NCBI RefSeq assembly: GCF_003289625.1
Contig: NZ_QMBN01000003.1
Span: forward strand, 640,586 to 704,585
From: Microbacterium sp. SMR1
Lineage (GTDB): Bacteria; Actinomycetota; Actinomycetes; Actinomycetales; Microbacteriaceae
Reading direction: 5' to 3'
Length of the DNA stretch: 64,000 nucleotides
How positions within the stretch are numbered: position 1 is the first letter of the stretch; the number at the start of each line of letters is the position of its first letter. The position numbers were made by a program, and so were the translations under genes. Positions 7,009 through 15,376 of the stretch are shown here, piece by piece. The notes beneath the pieces were generated by a model. That model searched no databases, had not been told where the DNA came from, and saw only the letters and a list, made by a program, of their open reading frames with translations.

Positions 7009-9120
7009 ATGCACCTCGCTCCCTCTGCTCCCGATCCATCCCGGCGCCGCACGGGCATCCCCCTGGCCGTGGCGGCGCTCGCCGTCACGACCCTCGCTCT
7101 CGGCGTCGCCGCGCCCGCGAACGCGGCCGCCGGCGATCTGCTCGACGAGAACGCGATCGCACCGCACGCCGCTCCCTACGGCACGTTCGTCGACGTCTAC
7201 ACCGCGAACAGCTCCGCCAACACCACGCCCGAGACGAACCCCGCGATCGGTGTGCTCTCGGGAATGCTCGACCTCTGGCAGCCGGGAGCCACCTGGGACA
7301 CCGGCCGGGCGACGGATGCCGGCGCGGCGGTGCTCGACGCCAACATCGCGCGCAACGTGGAGGTCGCGCGCACCCGTACCGCAGCGGACGAGACCGCCGC
7401 GTGGATCTTCGACCGGCGTCATCAGAGCTACAGCGCCATCGACGGACTCGGCCCGGCAGCCTCCGCCTTCCGCGAGGCGATGAATGCCGGCACCACGATC
7501 CCCGACGCCATCCCCGCCGACGCCACGACGGTGCGCTACGACGACGCCGGCAACGCCTCGGGCCGCTGGGCAGACCCGAACTCCGAGCTCGGCTCGGTCG
7601 TCGCGCTCGTCGACACGGTGCGCGGTCCCTCGGCCTCGTCGAACCCGTCGAAGAACTTCTTCAGCTACAAGCGACCGTTCCGCTGGGTGGACGACTCGAT
7701 CATCGTCCCCGCGCTGATGCCGGTGCGAAAGCCCGACAGCGAGGCGGCGAGCGACGGCGGCTTTCCGAGCGGTCACACCAACGCCGCCTACCTCGCCTCG
7801 TTCGCCCTCGCCGACGCGGCGCCGCAGTACCAGGACCTCCTCATCGCGAACGCCGCCGAGATCGGCGACAGCCGCATCGTCGCCGGGATGCACTCGTCGC
7901 TCGACGTCATCGGCGGTCGCGTGCTGGCGACCGCCCTCGCCGCCGCAAGCCTGAACGATCCCGCGAACGCCGAGCTGCGCGCCGCCGCGTCGGCCGAGGC
8001 CCAGGGTCTGATCGACACGCTGCCCGCCCCGGCATCCACATCCACGCTCGACGATGCCGACTACGACGCGCTCGCGCAGCAGTACCGCGATCGCATGACC
8101 TACGGGCTGCCGAGCACGGGCGTCGCCGGCCTGCCCGCACGCGTCCCGGCCGGCGCCGAAGTGCTGCTCGAGCACCGGCTGCCCTACCTCGACGCCGAGC
8201 AGCGCCGCTGGGTGCTCCACTCCACCGCCATCGACTCCGGCCACGCCGTGCTCGACGACCCCGAGGGCTGGGGACGACTCAACCTGTTCGAGGCGTCGAA
8301 CGGATACGGTGCCTTCGACACCGATGTCACGGTGACGATGGATGCCGGCTCCGGCGGCTTCGCCGCAGCCGACGAGTGGCGCAACGACATCGACGGTTCC
8401 GGGTCGCTGACGAAGGACGGCTCCGGCACCCTCGTCCTGTCGGGCGAGAACACCTACACCGGCGGCACCATCATCGACGACGGCATCGTGCAGGCGACCT
8501 CCCCGACGGCCCTCGGCACGGGCGACCTCTCGGTCACCGGCGGATCGCTCGTCGAGGCGACCTCCGGGCTCGCCGTGGGCGGCGACTTCACGCAGGCGAA
8601 GGATGCCGCGCTCGAGCTGTCGGTCGAGAACGCAGCGCCGGCCCTCTCGATCGCGGGCACCGCCACGCTCGGGGGCACCCTGCGCGTCGCCCTTCCCGCG
8701 GAGGCTCCGGCCTCTCCCCTGCGGCTGATCGCGTACGGCGCGCGTGCCGCCGACACGACGTTCGACGCGGTCGAGCTCACCGGCGCCGGCGCGGGCTTCG
8801 ACGGCGCACTCGAATACCGCGCCGACGGTGTGTACCTCGTCGACGTCGCCGCTCCCGGGGAGACGCCCGGGGAGACGCCCGGCACCCCGGCGCCCGGCAT
8901 CCCGGCGCCCGGCGTTCCGATGCCCGGAGCTTCCGACACCGCTGCCGGAGGCGACTCCGCTGCGGCCATCGGAACGAGCGCGGCGCGACCCACCACCGAC
9001 CGCATCGCGCGGACCGGCGGCGAGGGCTCGCCGGTCGGTCTCCTGATCGGCGGAGTCCTCCTGGTCTCCGCCGGAGGCGTCGTGCTGCTCTCGCGGCTCC
9101 GTCGCCTCGCGCGCCGCTGA
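7009..9120 (+). CDS. Wall-anchored PAP2 acid phosphatase with autotransporter-type repeat
   Basis: 703 residues from the ATG at 7009 (AAGGA site 6 bases upstream). A signal peptide ends near APANAAAG. The PAP2 domain (about 150-330) shows YKRPFRW, GGFPSGHTNAA and SRIVAGMHSSLDVIGG, the three motifs of the phosphatidic acid phosphatase / vanadate haloperoxidase fold. Around residue 470 SGTLVLSGENTYTGGTII is an autotransporter-associated beta repeat, a motif best known from Gram-negative passengers. A Pro/Gly/Thr linker precedes IARTGGE, a hydrophobic helix and an Arg-rich tail, which is a sortase sorting signal of the high-GC LAxTG type. It should remove phosphate from extracellular organics while linked to the wall. 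Upstream is a candidate PHO box. Confidence 0.85.
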   Translation: MHLAPSAPDPSRRRTGIPLAVAALAVTTLALGVAAPANAAAGDLLDENAIAPHAAPYGTFVDVYTANSSANTTPETNPAIGVLSGMLDLWQPGATWDTGRATDAGAAVLDANIARNVEVARTRTAADETAAWIFDRRHQSYSAIDGLGPAASAFREAMNAGTTIPDAIPADATTVRYDDAGNASGRWADPNSELGSVVALVDTVRGPSASSNPSKNFFSYKRPFRWVDDSIIVPALMPVRKPDSEAASDGGFPSGHTNAAYLASFALADAAPQYQDLLIANAAEIGDSRIVAGMHSSLDVIGGRVLATALAAASLNDPANAELRAAASAEAQGLIDTLPAPASTSTLDDADYDALAQQYRDRMTYGLPSTGVAGLPARVPAGAEVLLEHRLPYLDAEQRRWVLHSTAIDSGHAVLDDPEGWGRLNLFEASNGYGAFDTDVTVTMDAGSGGFAAADEWRNDIDGSGSLTKDGSGTLVLSGENTYTGGTIIDDGIVQATSPTALGTGDLSVTGGSLVEATSGLAVGGDFTQAKDAALELSVENAAPALSIAGTATLGGTLRVALPAEAPASPLRLIAYGARAADTTFDAVELTGAGAGFDGALEYRADGVYLVDVAAPGETPGETPGTPAPGIPAPGVPMPGASDTAAGGDSAAAIGTSAARPTTDRIARTGGEGSPVGLLIGGVLLVSAGGVVLLSRLRRLARR

Positions 9121-9156
9121 CAGCGCGGCGACCCGATCGACCCGATTGGTCCGGCC

Positions 9157-9195
9157 GATCCTCCCACCCGAGCAGCCTCCTCGGGTGGGAGGATC
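9157..9195 (+). promoter_or_regulatory. Perfect 16-bp hairpin that contains the thrE ribosome binding site
   Basis: Arms GATCCTCCCACCCGAG (9157-9172) and its exact reverse complement (9180-9195) flank a 7-base loop. The right arm carries GGGAGG (9187-9192), the Shine-Dalgarno of the ATG at 9201. The hairpin begins 36 bases after the stop of the phosphatase gene. It could terminate that transcript, block thrE translation, or both. Confidence 0.75.
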
Positions 9196-9200
9196 GAACC

Positions 9201-10499
9201 ATGCGGGATGACCAGCGCGACGACGTCCCCGACGGCACCGCCGAACTGCACCTCGAGCCCCTGCGGTTCATCGCGCGGACGGATGCGGTCCTCCGCCTCG
9301 GCACGCTGATGCTCGGCGCGGGCGCTTCCTCGGCCCGTGTGCGCGACACGATGGACCGCACCGCTCACGGACTCGGCCTTGATCGCCTCGAGTCGCGCGT
9401 CGGGATGACCGACATCGTCATCACTGCGCAGCGGGGACAGCTCTTCCGCACGAGGGTGGCCGACGTGCGGCATCCGGTCGTCAACTCCGAGCGGATCGCC
9501 GAGGTCATGCACCTCTCCCATCGCGTCGCCGGCGGCGTCACCGCGGACGACCTGCAGCGCGAGCTCGACCGGATCGAACGGATGCCGCCGCGTTACCCGA
9601 CCGCGGTGCGGGTGCTGGCCGCCGCGGCGGCCTGCACGGCCTTCGCGTTCCTCAACAACGGCGGATGGGCCGAGTGCCTGAGCGTGGCGCTGGCCGTCGC
9701 GCTCGGCCAGTACGTGCGCGTTCGCGGAGCCCGGCTGCAGGTCAACGAGTTCTTGCTGGTGTTCCTGTCGGCTTCGGCCGCGCTGCTCACCTTCCTGGGC
9801 GTCTCGCATCTGATCGAGCTGCTCGGTGCGCCCTCGCCGCAGTACGGCGCCGCGCTGACGAGCGCCGTGCTCTACCTGGTGCCCGGATTCCCCCTTGTCA
9901 CGGGTGCCCTCGATCTCGCCCGCCTCGATCTCAACGCGGGAGTGAACCGCGTCGTGTACGCCTGCCTCGTGCTGCTCTCGACAGGGTGCGCCGTGTGGGC
10001 CGTGGCCGCCGTGTTCCAGACGAGTGCCGTCGCCGTCGCGGCCCCCGAGCTGGCGGAGCCGCTGCTCTCCCTCGGTCGCCTCGTCGCGGGGTTCGTCGGC
10101 GTGATGGGCTTCGCGCTGCTGTTCTCGACGCCCTGGCGCATCGCTCTCGCGGCCGCGGCGATCGGCACGGTGGCCAACGTGGGCCGCCTGCTCATGATCG
10201 ACCACGGCACGATGCAGCCGGTCGCGGCCGCCGCAGCCGGTGTCGCGGTCGGATTCGGAGCGTTCGCCGTGTCGCGCTTCGTCCGGGCTCCGCGCATCAC
10301 CCTCACCGTGCCCGCCGTGCTGATCATGGTGCCGGGAGCCTCCGCCTACCGGGCCATCGTCGGGACCATCGAGAGCGACACCATCAGCGCGGTGCAGTAC
10401 GGGGTGACGGCGGTGTTCGTCGTCGTCGCTCTGGCGGTGGGCCTCACCGTCGCGCGTGTGGTCACCGAGCGCGAGTGGCAGCGCCCCTCCGCACGGTGA
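9201..10499 (+). CDS. thrE: Threonine/serine exporter family protein (ThrE)
   Basis: 432 residues from the ATG at 9201, preceded at 8 bases by GGGAGG inside a hairpin. The N-terminal cytoplasmic ThrE domain (about 30-145) contains RLGTLMLGAGASSARV and RVGMTDIVITAQRGQ. About ten hydrophobic helices follow, with YLVPGFPLVTGALDLARLD (family signature) near residue 235 and VPGASAYRAIVG near 380. Members export L-threonine and L-serine across the membrane, as shown for Corynebacterium ThrE. The open frame continues far upstream over the phosphatase gene, but that stretch is the shadow of the other frame. It converges with the polymerase-domain gene 15 bases downstream. Confidence 0.88.
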   Translation: MRDDQRDDVPDGTAELHLEPLRFIARTDAVLRLGTLMLGAGASSARVRDTMDRTAHGLGLDRLESRVGMTDIVITAQRGQLFRTRVADVRHPVVNSERIAEVMHLSHRVAGGVTADDLQRELDRIERMPPRYPTAVRVLAAAAACTAFAFLNNGGWAECLSVALAVALGQYVRVRGARLQVNEFLLVFLSASAALLTFLGVSHLIELLGAPSPQYGAALTSAVLYLVPGFPLVTGALDLARLDLNAGVNRVVYACLVLLSTGCAVWAVAAVFQTSAVAVAAPELAEPLLSLGRLVAGFVGVMGFALLFSTPWRIALAAAAIGTVANVGRLLMIDHGTMQPVAAAAAGVAVGFGAFAVSRFVRAPRITLTVPAVLIMVPGASAYRAIVGTIESDTISAVQYGVTAVFVVVALAVGLTVARVVTEREWQRPSAR

Positions 10500-10514
10500 G
10501 CGGCGGGATGCCGA

Positions 10515-11546
10515 CTAGTCGGCGCCCGGCTGTCGAGCGCGGCTCGGCTGCACGCGCGGCGGCTCTCCCGGCATCTTGGGGAACTCCGGCGGGAAGGGCA
10601 GCTCGCCGAGACCGGCGTCGAGGTCGCGCTGCCACCACTCCAGCAGGGTGCCGATGCGGCCGGGGTCGGCCTGCAGCTCGGCCCAGGGATCGCCGATGTC
10701 CGCCAGCCGCTGCGGCACGGTGCGGACCGTGAACGCGGACGGTTCGACTCCGGCCTCGAGCTCGTCCCAGGTGATCGGGGTCGCCACCGTCGCCGCCGGC
10801 AGCGCCCGTGCGCTGTAGGCGCCCGCCATCGTGCGGTCGCGGTTCGCCTGGTTGAAGTCGACGAAGACGCGCTCGCCTCGCTCCTCCTTCCACCAGTTGG
10901 TGGTCACCCGGTCGGGCATCCGGCGTTCGAGCTCGCGCCCGGCGGCGATGACCGCGTGCCGCACATCGAGGAACTCGTGCGTCGGCTCGATCGGACAGAA
11001 GACGTGCAGGCCGCGATTGCCGCTCGTTTTGAGGAACGCCGTCAGGCCGGCCTCGGCGAGGACTTCACGCAGAGCCGGCGCGACGGATGCGGCATCCGCG
11101 AAGTCCGTGCCCGGCTGCGGGTCGAGGTCGATCCGCAGCTCGACCGGGTTGTCCGTGTCGGCGGCGAGCGAGGCCCACGGATGGAAGACGACCGTGTTCA
11201 TCTGCACCGCCCACACGACGGCGGCGGTCTCGTTCAGCACGACCTGGGGATGCCGCCGCCCGCTGTTGTAGGTGCACACGACCTGATCGACGTAGCCCGG
11301 GGCGCCCTTCGGCGGATTCTTCGAGAAGAACCGCTCGCCGTCGATCGAGTCGGGGAAGCGCTCGAGCGAGACGGGCCGATGGCCGTTGGCCCGCAGGAAC
11401 GGCTCGGCGACAGCGATCGCGTACTCGGCATACTCGTGCTTGGTGATGCCGAGCTCGGGCCACAGCACCCGATTGGGGCTCGAGAGGCCGACCTCACGGT
11501 CGCCCTCGGGGCCGGGCACGGTCAGGGTGATGCGCTCGCTCGCCAT
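10515..11546 (-). CDS. Stand-alone LigD-type polymerase domain (archaeo-eukaryotic primase family)
   Basis: 343 residues covering only the polymerase module of LigD. Visible motifs are LSSPNRVLWPELGITKHE at the N-terminus, FFSKNPPKGAPGYVD, the catalytic RIDLDPQPG (two metal-binding Asp near 139-141), KTSGNRGLHVFCP, and VFVDFNQANRDRTMAG. The DNA polymerase/primase activity fills gaps with ribonucleotides or deoxyribonucleotides in end joining and excision repair. Ligase and nuclease domains are absent; LigC is encoded at 5822-6865. The minus-strand TAGGGT (11558-11553) six bases before the ATG suggests a leaderless message. It lies downstream of the large palindrome at 11632-11718. Confidence 0.87.
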   Translation of the reverse strand: MASERITLTVPGPEGDREVGLSSPNRVLWPELGITKHEYAEYAIAVAEPFLRANGHRPVSLERFPDSIDGERFFSKNPPKGAPGYVDQVVCTYNSGRRHPQVVLNETAAVVWAVQMNTVVFHPWASLAADTDNPVELRIDLDPQPGTDFADAASVAPALREVLAEAGLTAFLKTSGNRGLHVFCPIEPTHEFLDVRHAVIAAGRELERRMPDRVTTNWWKEERGERVFVDFNQANRDRTMAGAYSARALPAATVATPITWDELEAGVEPSAFTVRTVPQRLADIGDPWAELQADPGRIGTLLEWWQRDLDAGLGELPFPPEFPKMPGEPPRVQPSRARQPGAD

Positions 11547-11552
11547 GGCCCG

Positions 11553-11558
11553 ACCCTA
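11553..11558 (-). promoter_or_regulatory. -10 element of leaderless promoter (polymerase-domain gene)
   Basis: On the minus strand TAGGGT is followed after 6 bases by the ATG at 11546. No ribosome site is present. Confidence 0.55.
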
Positions 11559-11631
11559 GGGCGTCGGGAACGGATGACGTAGCCCCTGGACAATCCCGTC
11601 GGCGGAATGCTCGGCGACGGAGCGAGCGGAT

Positions 11632-11718
11632 TGATACACCTGCCGGACCGGCGGTGCTGGTGAGCCCTCGCACGCGGCGTGTGGGCTCACCGGCACCGGC
11701 GGCCCGACGGATGTATCA
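11632..11718 (-). repeat. Large imperfect intergenic palindrome, GATAC family copy 1
   Basis: Two 36-base arms (11632-11667 and 11683-11718) pair at 30 of 36 positions around a 15-base loop. The outer ends read TGATACA and TGTATCA. It begins 15 bases after the stop of the SseB-like gene on the minus strand. The first-transcribed arm shares 25 of 30 bases with the equivalent arm of the element at 52768-52852, in the same orientation, so the two are members of one repeat family. A terminator role fits the position; no T-run is visible. Confidence 0.75.
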
Positions 11719-11732
11719 GCGCGAGGACGTCG

Positions 11733-12815
11733 TCAGGACGCCGGCGGCTCGGAGGCCGGCTCAGTCGGCGCGGCCGGAGCGGGCTCGGGGTCGGGCTCGT
11801 CGGCCCGCGCGAGGACGGGACCGAGGTGGGCGCGGTCGACATGGATCCAAGGCCCACCCGGGTCGACGATGACGCCGTTGAGCGCGGGGTTGGACTGGAG
11901 GGCACGCGCCAGCTGGGGCGCGGTCACCGGCACGGGGCGGTCGCCGCGCTGCAGCACGAGCACCTCGAGCGGGTGCGAGTAGACCTCGAGGCGCCGCTCG
12001 CCCGATACGGTGCGCGACTCGGCGAGACCGAGCTGGCCGCTGTCGCCCGCGGGACCCGCGGCCACCCACAACGGTGCCTGCGCGAGAGCCTCGCCGACCG
12101 CAGCCGCCGTCTCGGCGCTGCGCGGTCCGGCGAGCAGGTTCTTGATCGTGAAGGCGGGATCGCCCTCTTCGAACGCCTTCGTGATGAGCTGCACGGGCAG
12201 GACGATGCGCGATCCGGCGACCGCGTGATCGATGATGAGGCCCTCGTACGGACCCTCGATCGCGTTGCGGAACACGTTCGCGACGGGAAGCCCCAGCGCC
12301 GAGGTGTCGCGGTCGCCGTCGGCCTCGACGCTCGCCCGCAGCGATGCGCCGCCGGTGAAGGCGAGGAGGAAGCGGGCACCGTCGATCTGCGAGACCGCGA
12401 GCGTGATCGGCTTGCCTTCGGCCGTCAGGGCCCGCGCGTCGCCGCGCACGCGAACGTACATCGTGCCCTGCATGCTCTGACGCATGACGTTCATGACGTC
12501 GACGTTGCCGGGCTTCTCCGGCAGCGACGCCAGGGCCGCCTGCACGAGGGTGTTGTCGGGCATGCCCGTCACCGTCTCGGTGCGGGCGGGGGCCTCAGCC
12601 GGCGGGCGCGTGACCGTCCGCTCGGGCTGCGCCGGGGCTGCGGCCTGAGCGGGAGCACCGAAAGTCGACACCGAGATGCCCACGTGGGGCACCACCTCGG
12701 CAGGTGTCTCGGCGTCGGGGGTGACGGCGGAGTCGCCGTCGACGTCGGCAGCGACCTCGTCGGCGTTCGCGGGCTGGCTCGTGGTGTCTCGCGCGGAGCG
12801 CTTGAAGATCGCCAT
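11733..12815 (-). CDS. SseB-family protein of unknown function
   Basis: 360 residues. The first 90 are Ala/Pro/Thr-rich and probably disordered. Residues about 90-190 form an SseB-like domain with NTLVQAALASL, MYVRVRGD and FLLAFTGGASLRA. A second related half (about 190-335) ends in ALQSNPALNGVIVDPGGPW, and the tail is Pro/Ala/Glu-rich. SseB domains are found in enterobacterial enhanced serine sensitivity and type III secretion contexts, but the role in actinobacteria is not known. TAGGCT seven bases before the ATG indicates a leaderless transcript. It is cytosolic, with no signal or membrane segment. Confidence 0.65.
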   Translation of the reverse strand: MAIFKRSARDTTSQPANADEVAADVDGDSAVTPDAETPAEVVPHVGISVSTFGAPAQAAAPAQPERTVTRPPAEAPARTETVTGMPDNTLVQAALASLPEKPGNVDVMNVMRQSMQGTMYVRVRGDARALTAEGKPITLAVSQIDGARFLLAFTGGASLRASVEADGDRDTSALGLPVANVFRNAIEGPYEGLIIDHAVAGSRIVLPVQLITKAFEEGDPAFTIKNLLAGPRSAETAAAVGEALAQAPLWVAAGPAGDSGQLGLAESRTVSGERRLEVYSHPLEVLVLQRGDRPVPVTAPQLARALQSNPALNGVIVDPGGPWIHVDRAHLGPVLARADEPDPEPAPAAPTEPASEPPAS

Positions 12816-12822
12816 GTCCCCG

Positions 12823-12828
12823 AGCCTA
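12823..12828 (-). promoter_or_regulatory. -10 element of leaderless promoter (SseB-like gene)
   Basis: Minus-strand TAGGCT lies 7 bases before the ATG at 12815; there is no ribosome site. Confidence 0.5.
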
Positions 12829-12863
12829 ACCCGCGCCCCCGCGCCGCGCGGGGGGGGGTTGCG

Positions 12864-15332
12864 TCACAGCTTGACGATCGGTGCGATCTTGATGAGCAGC
12901 TTCTTCGGGCCGGCCGAATCGAAGCGGACGTGCGCGACGCGCTTCGCCCCCTCGCCCGTGACCGCGTCGACCCGGCCCTCGCCGAAGTCGTCGTGTCTGA
13001 TGCGGTCGCCGGGGCCGAGCTCGAGGTCGCCGTTGTCACGGACCTTGGCCGGGATGCGGTTGGCGAACTTCGCGATATCGCCGCTCTTCTCCTTGCGCGG
13101 AAGCGGCACGAGGTCGTCGCCGTATCGCTTGCCCGATCCGCCGAAGCCGCCGCCGGATCCGCCGGAACGCCGACCATTGAGGGCTCGTGACTGCATGCCC
13201 CCGCGCGAGTTGACGTCACCGGGCGACTGCCGCCAGTCGATCAGGTCGTGCGGGATCTCCTGCAGGAACCGGCTCGGCATCGCGGCGGACACCTCGCCGA
13301 ACTGCGCTCGCGTCATGGCGAGCGAGAGATGCAGGCGCTTGCGGGCACGGGTGAGCGCCACGTAGAAGAGCCGCCGCTCTTCCTGCGGGCCGCCGGGCTC
13401 GTTCGCCGAGATGCGGTGCGGGATGAGGTCCTCTTCCACGCCCGTGACGAACACGGCGTCGTACTCGAGACCCTTCGCCGTGTGCATGGTCATGAGCGAC
13501 ACCGTGCCGGATGCGTCGTCGAGGTCGTCGGCATCGGCGACGAGGGCGACCTCGGTGAGGAAGTCGAGGATGGTTCCCTCGGGATTGTTACGGGCGAACT
13601 CGCGAGTCACCGCGATGAGCTCGTCGAGGTTCTCGAGGCGCGCTTCGTCTTGCGGGTCGCGGCTCGCCCGGAGGGCGTCCATGTACCCCGACTTGTTCAG
13701 CAGCACCGTCAGGCCCTCGGTCACGGACGTCGGCGGGGCGATCTCACCCGAGCTCGGCAGCATGATCTCGGACGCTTCGGCGAGAACGGCATCGAGCTGC
13801 GCGATCGCGGCCTGGATCTTCGGACCCACGCCGAGCGCCGAGGCGTTGGCGAGCGCATCGCGGAAGGTGATCTGGTGGTCGGCCGCGTACCGGGCGATGG
13901 ACGTCTCGGTGACGTCGCCGATGCCGCGGCGCGGGCGGTTCAGGATGCGGCGCACCGCGAGCTCGTCGGCGGGGTTCGCCACCGCGACGACGTAGGCCAG
14001 CGCATCCTTGATCTCGGCACGGTCGTAGAACTTCGTGCCGCCCATGATCTTGTACGGGATCGCCGCGCGGATGAAGATCTCCTCCAGCGCTCGCGACTGC
14101 GAGTTCGTGCGATAGAAGACCGCCATCTGCGAGTAAGGCACCGACGAGCGGTGCAGCGCTTCGATCTCGTCGGCGACGAACTGCGCCTCGTCGTGCTGCG
14201 AGTAGCCGGTGAAGCCGACGATCGCGTCGCCCGCGCCGACATCCGTCCAGAGCTTCTTGTCTTTGCGGTCGAAGTTATGGGAGATGACGGCGTTCGCGGC
14301 AGAGAGGATGTTCTGCGTCGAGCGGTAGTTCTGTTCGAGCAGCACGACCTTCGCGCCGGGATAGTCGCGCTCGAACTCGGTGATGTTGCGGATGTCGGCG
14401 CCGCGGAACGCGTAGATGGACTGGTCGGAGTCGCCGACGACGGTCAGCGACGCAGCCTCGACCTCAGGGGCCGACTCGGGCTCGAAGATCATCATGCCGC
14501 CCGTCGAGAACGCGTCGCCGCCCTGCCCCTGGACGGGGCGCGTGAGCTCGTGGATCAGCGCGTACTGGGCGTGGTTGGTGTCCTGGTACTCGTCGACGAG
14601 GATGTGCCGGAACCGCTTGCGGTACACATCGGCCACGTGCGGGAACGCCCGGAACAGGTAGACCGTCTGGGCGATGAGGTCGTCGAAGTCGAAGGCGTTG
14701 GCCCGCTGCAGGGCGGACTGGTAGGCGCCGAAGAGCTCGACGAAGACGCGCTCGGCGGGATCGGACATGTTCGCCTGGCGCGCGTACGAGTCGGCGTCGG
14801 CGAGCTCGTTCTTGAGCTTCGAGATGCGGCTCTGGACAGCCGCCGGCGTGAGTCCGAAGGCGTCGGCCTCGTGCTCTTTCACGAGACGCTTGATGAGCGC
14901 GCGCGAATCGCCCGAGTCGTAGATCGTGAAGTTCTTGGTGAAGCCGAACTGCTGCGCCTCGCGCCGGAGGATCCGCACGCACGCCGAGTGGAACGTCGAG
15001 ATCCACATGCCCTGTGCGCTGTCGCCGATCAGCTGCTGCACGCGCTCGCGCATCTCGCCGGCGGCCTTGTTGGTGAAGGTGATGGCGAGGATCTGGCTCG
15101 GCCACGCCTCGCGGCCGCGCAGCAGCGACGCGATGCGATGTGTGAGCACCCGGGTCTTGCCCGAGCCGGCGCCCGCGACGATCAGCAGCGCCGGACCGCG
15201 ATAGGTCACCGCCTCGCGCTGGGGCGGGTTGAGTCCCTCGAGGAGGTCGGCGTCGGGACGCTCGCCCGAGGAGGCGCCGGGGCGCACGGATGCGGCGGAC
15301 CCGACGATGACGGGCTTGATGGGCTCTGGCAT
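12864..15332 (-). CDS. pcrA: ATP-dependent DNA helicase PcrA/UvrD (UvrD1-like)
   Basis: 822 residues from the ATG at 15332; an in-frame GTG two codons earlier lies too close to the -10 TAGAAT (15347-15342). Superfamily 1 motifs are in order: GLNPPQREAV (Q motif), AGAGSGKT (Walker A, 53-60), LVDEYQDTNHAQ (Walker B), VVGDSDQSIYAFRGAD (motif III), LEQNYRS (IV), TMHTAKGLEYDAVFVTG (V) and VALTRARKRLHL (VI). The C-terminal ~60 residues (GDRIRHDDFGEGRVDAV) are the Tudor-like RNA-polymerase-binding fold. It unwinds DNA 3' to 5' in nucleotide excision repair and replication restart. An insertion GGDAFSTGGMMIFEPES before motif III is usual for actinobacterial UvrD1. Confidence 0.93.
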   Translation of the reverse strand: MPEPIKPVIVGSAASVRPGASSGERPDADLLEGLNPPQREAVTYRGPALLIVAGAGSGKTRVLTHRIASLLRGREAWPSQILAITFTNKAAGEMRERVQQLIGDSAQGMWISTFHSACVRILRREAQQFGFTKNFTIYDSGDSRALIKRLVKEHEADAFGLTPAAVQSRISKLKNELADADSYARQANMSDPAERVFVELFGAYQSALQRANAFDFDDLIAQTVYLFRAFPHVADVYRKRFRHILVDEYQDTNHAQYALIHELTRPVQGQGGDAFSTGGMMIFEPESAPEVEAASLTVVGDSDQSIYAFRGADIRNITEFERDYPGAKVVLLEQNYRSTQNILSAANAVISHNFDRKDKKLWTDVGAGDAIVGFTGYSQHDEAQFVADEIEALHRSSVPYSQMAVFYRTNSQSRALEEIFIRAAIPYKIMGGTKFYDRAEIKDALAYVVAVANPADELAVRRILNRPRRGIGDVTETSIARYAADHQITFRDALANASALGVGPKIQAAIAQLDAVLAEASEIMLPSSGEIAPPTSVTEGLTVLLNKSGYMDALRASRDPQDEARLENLDELIAVTREFARNNPEGTILDFLTEVALVADADDLDDASGTVSLMTMHTAKGLEYDAVFVTGVEEDLIPHRISANEPGGPQEERRLFYVALTRARKRLHLSLAMTRAQFGEVSAAMPSRFLQEIPHDLIDWRQSPGDVNSRGGMQSRALNGRRSGGSGGGFGGSGKRYGDDLVPLPRKEKSGDIAKFANRIPAKVRDNGDLELGPGDRIRHDDFGEGRVDAVTGEGAKRVAHVRFDSAGPKKLLIKIAPIVKL

Positions 15333-15376
15333 GACCACTCGATTCTACGTTCGGCCACCGACACCCGCCCGGCGAC

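Noticed and set aside
7401..9200. Upstream in-frame extension of thrE over the PAP2 gene
   Set aside because: The extension is Arg-rich shadow sequence of the PAP2 frame; the ATG at 9201 has the ribosome site and begins the ThrE domain.
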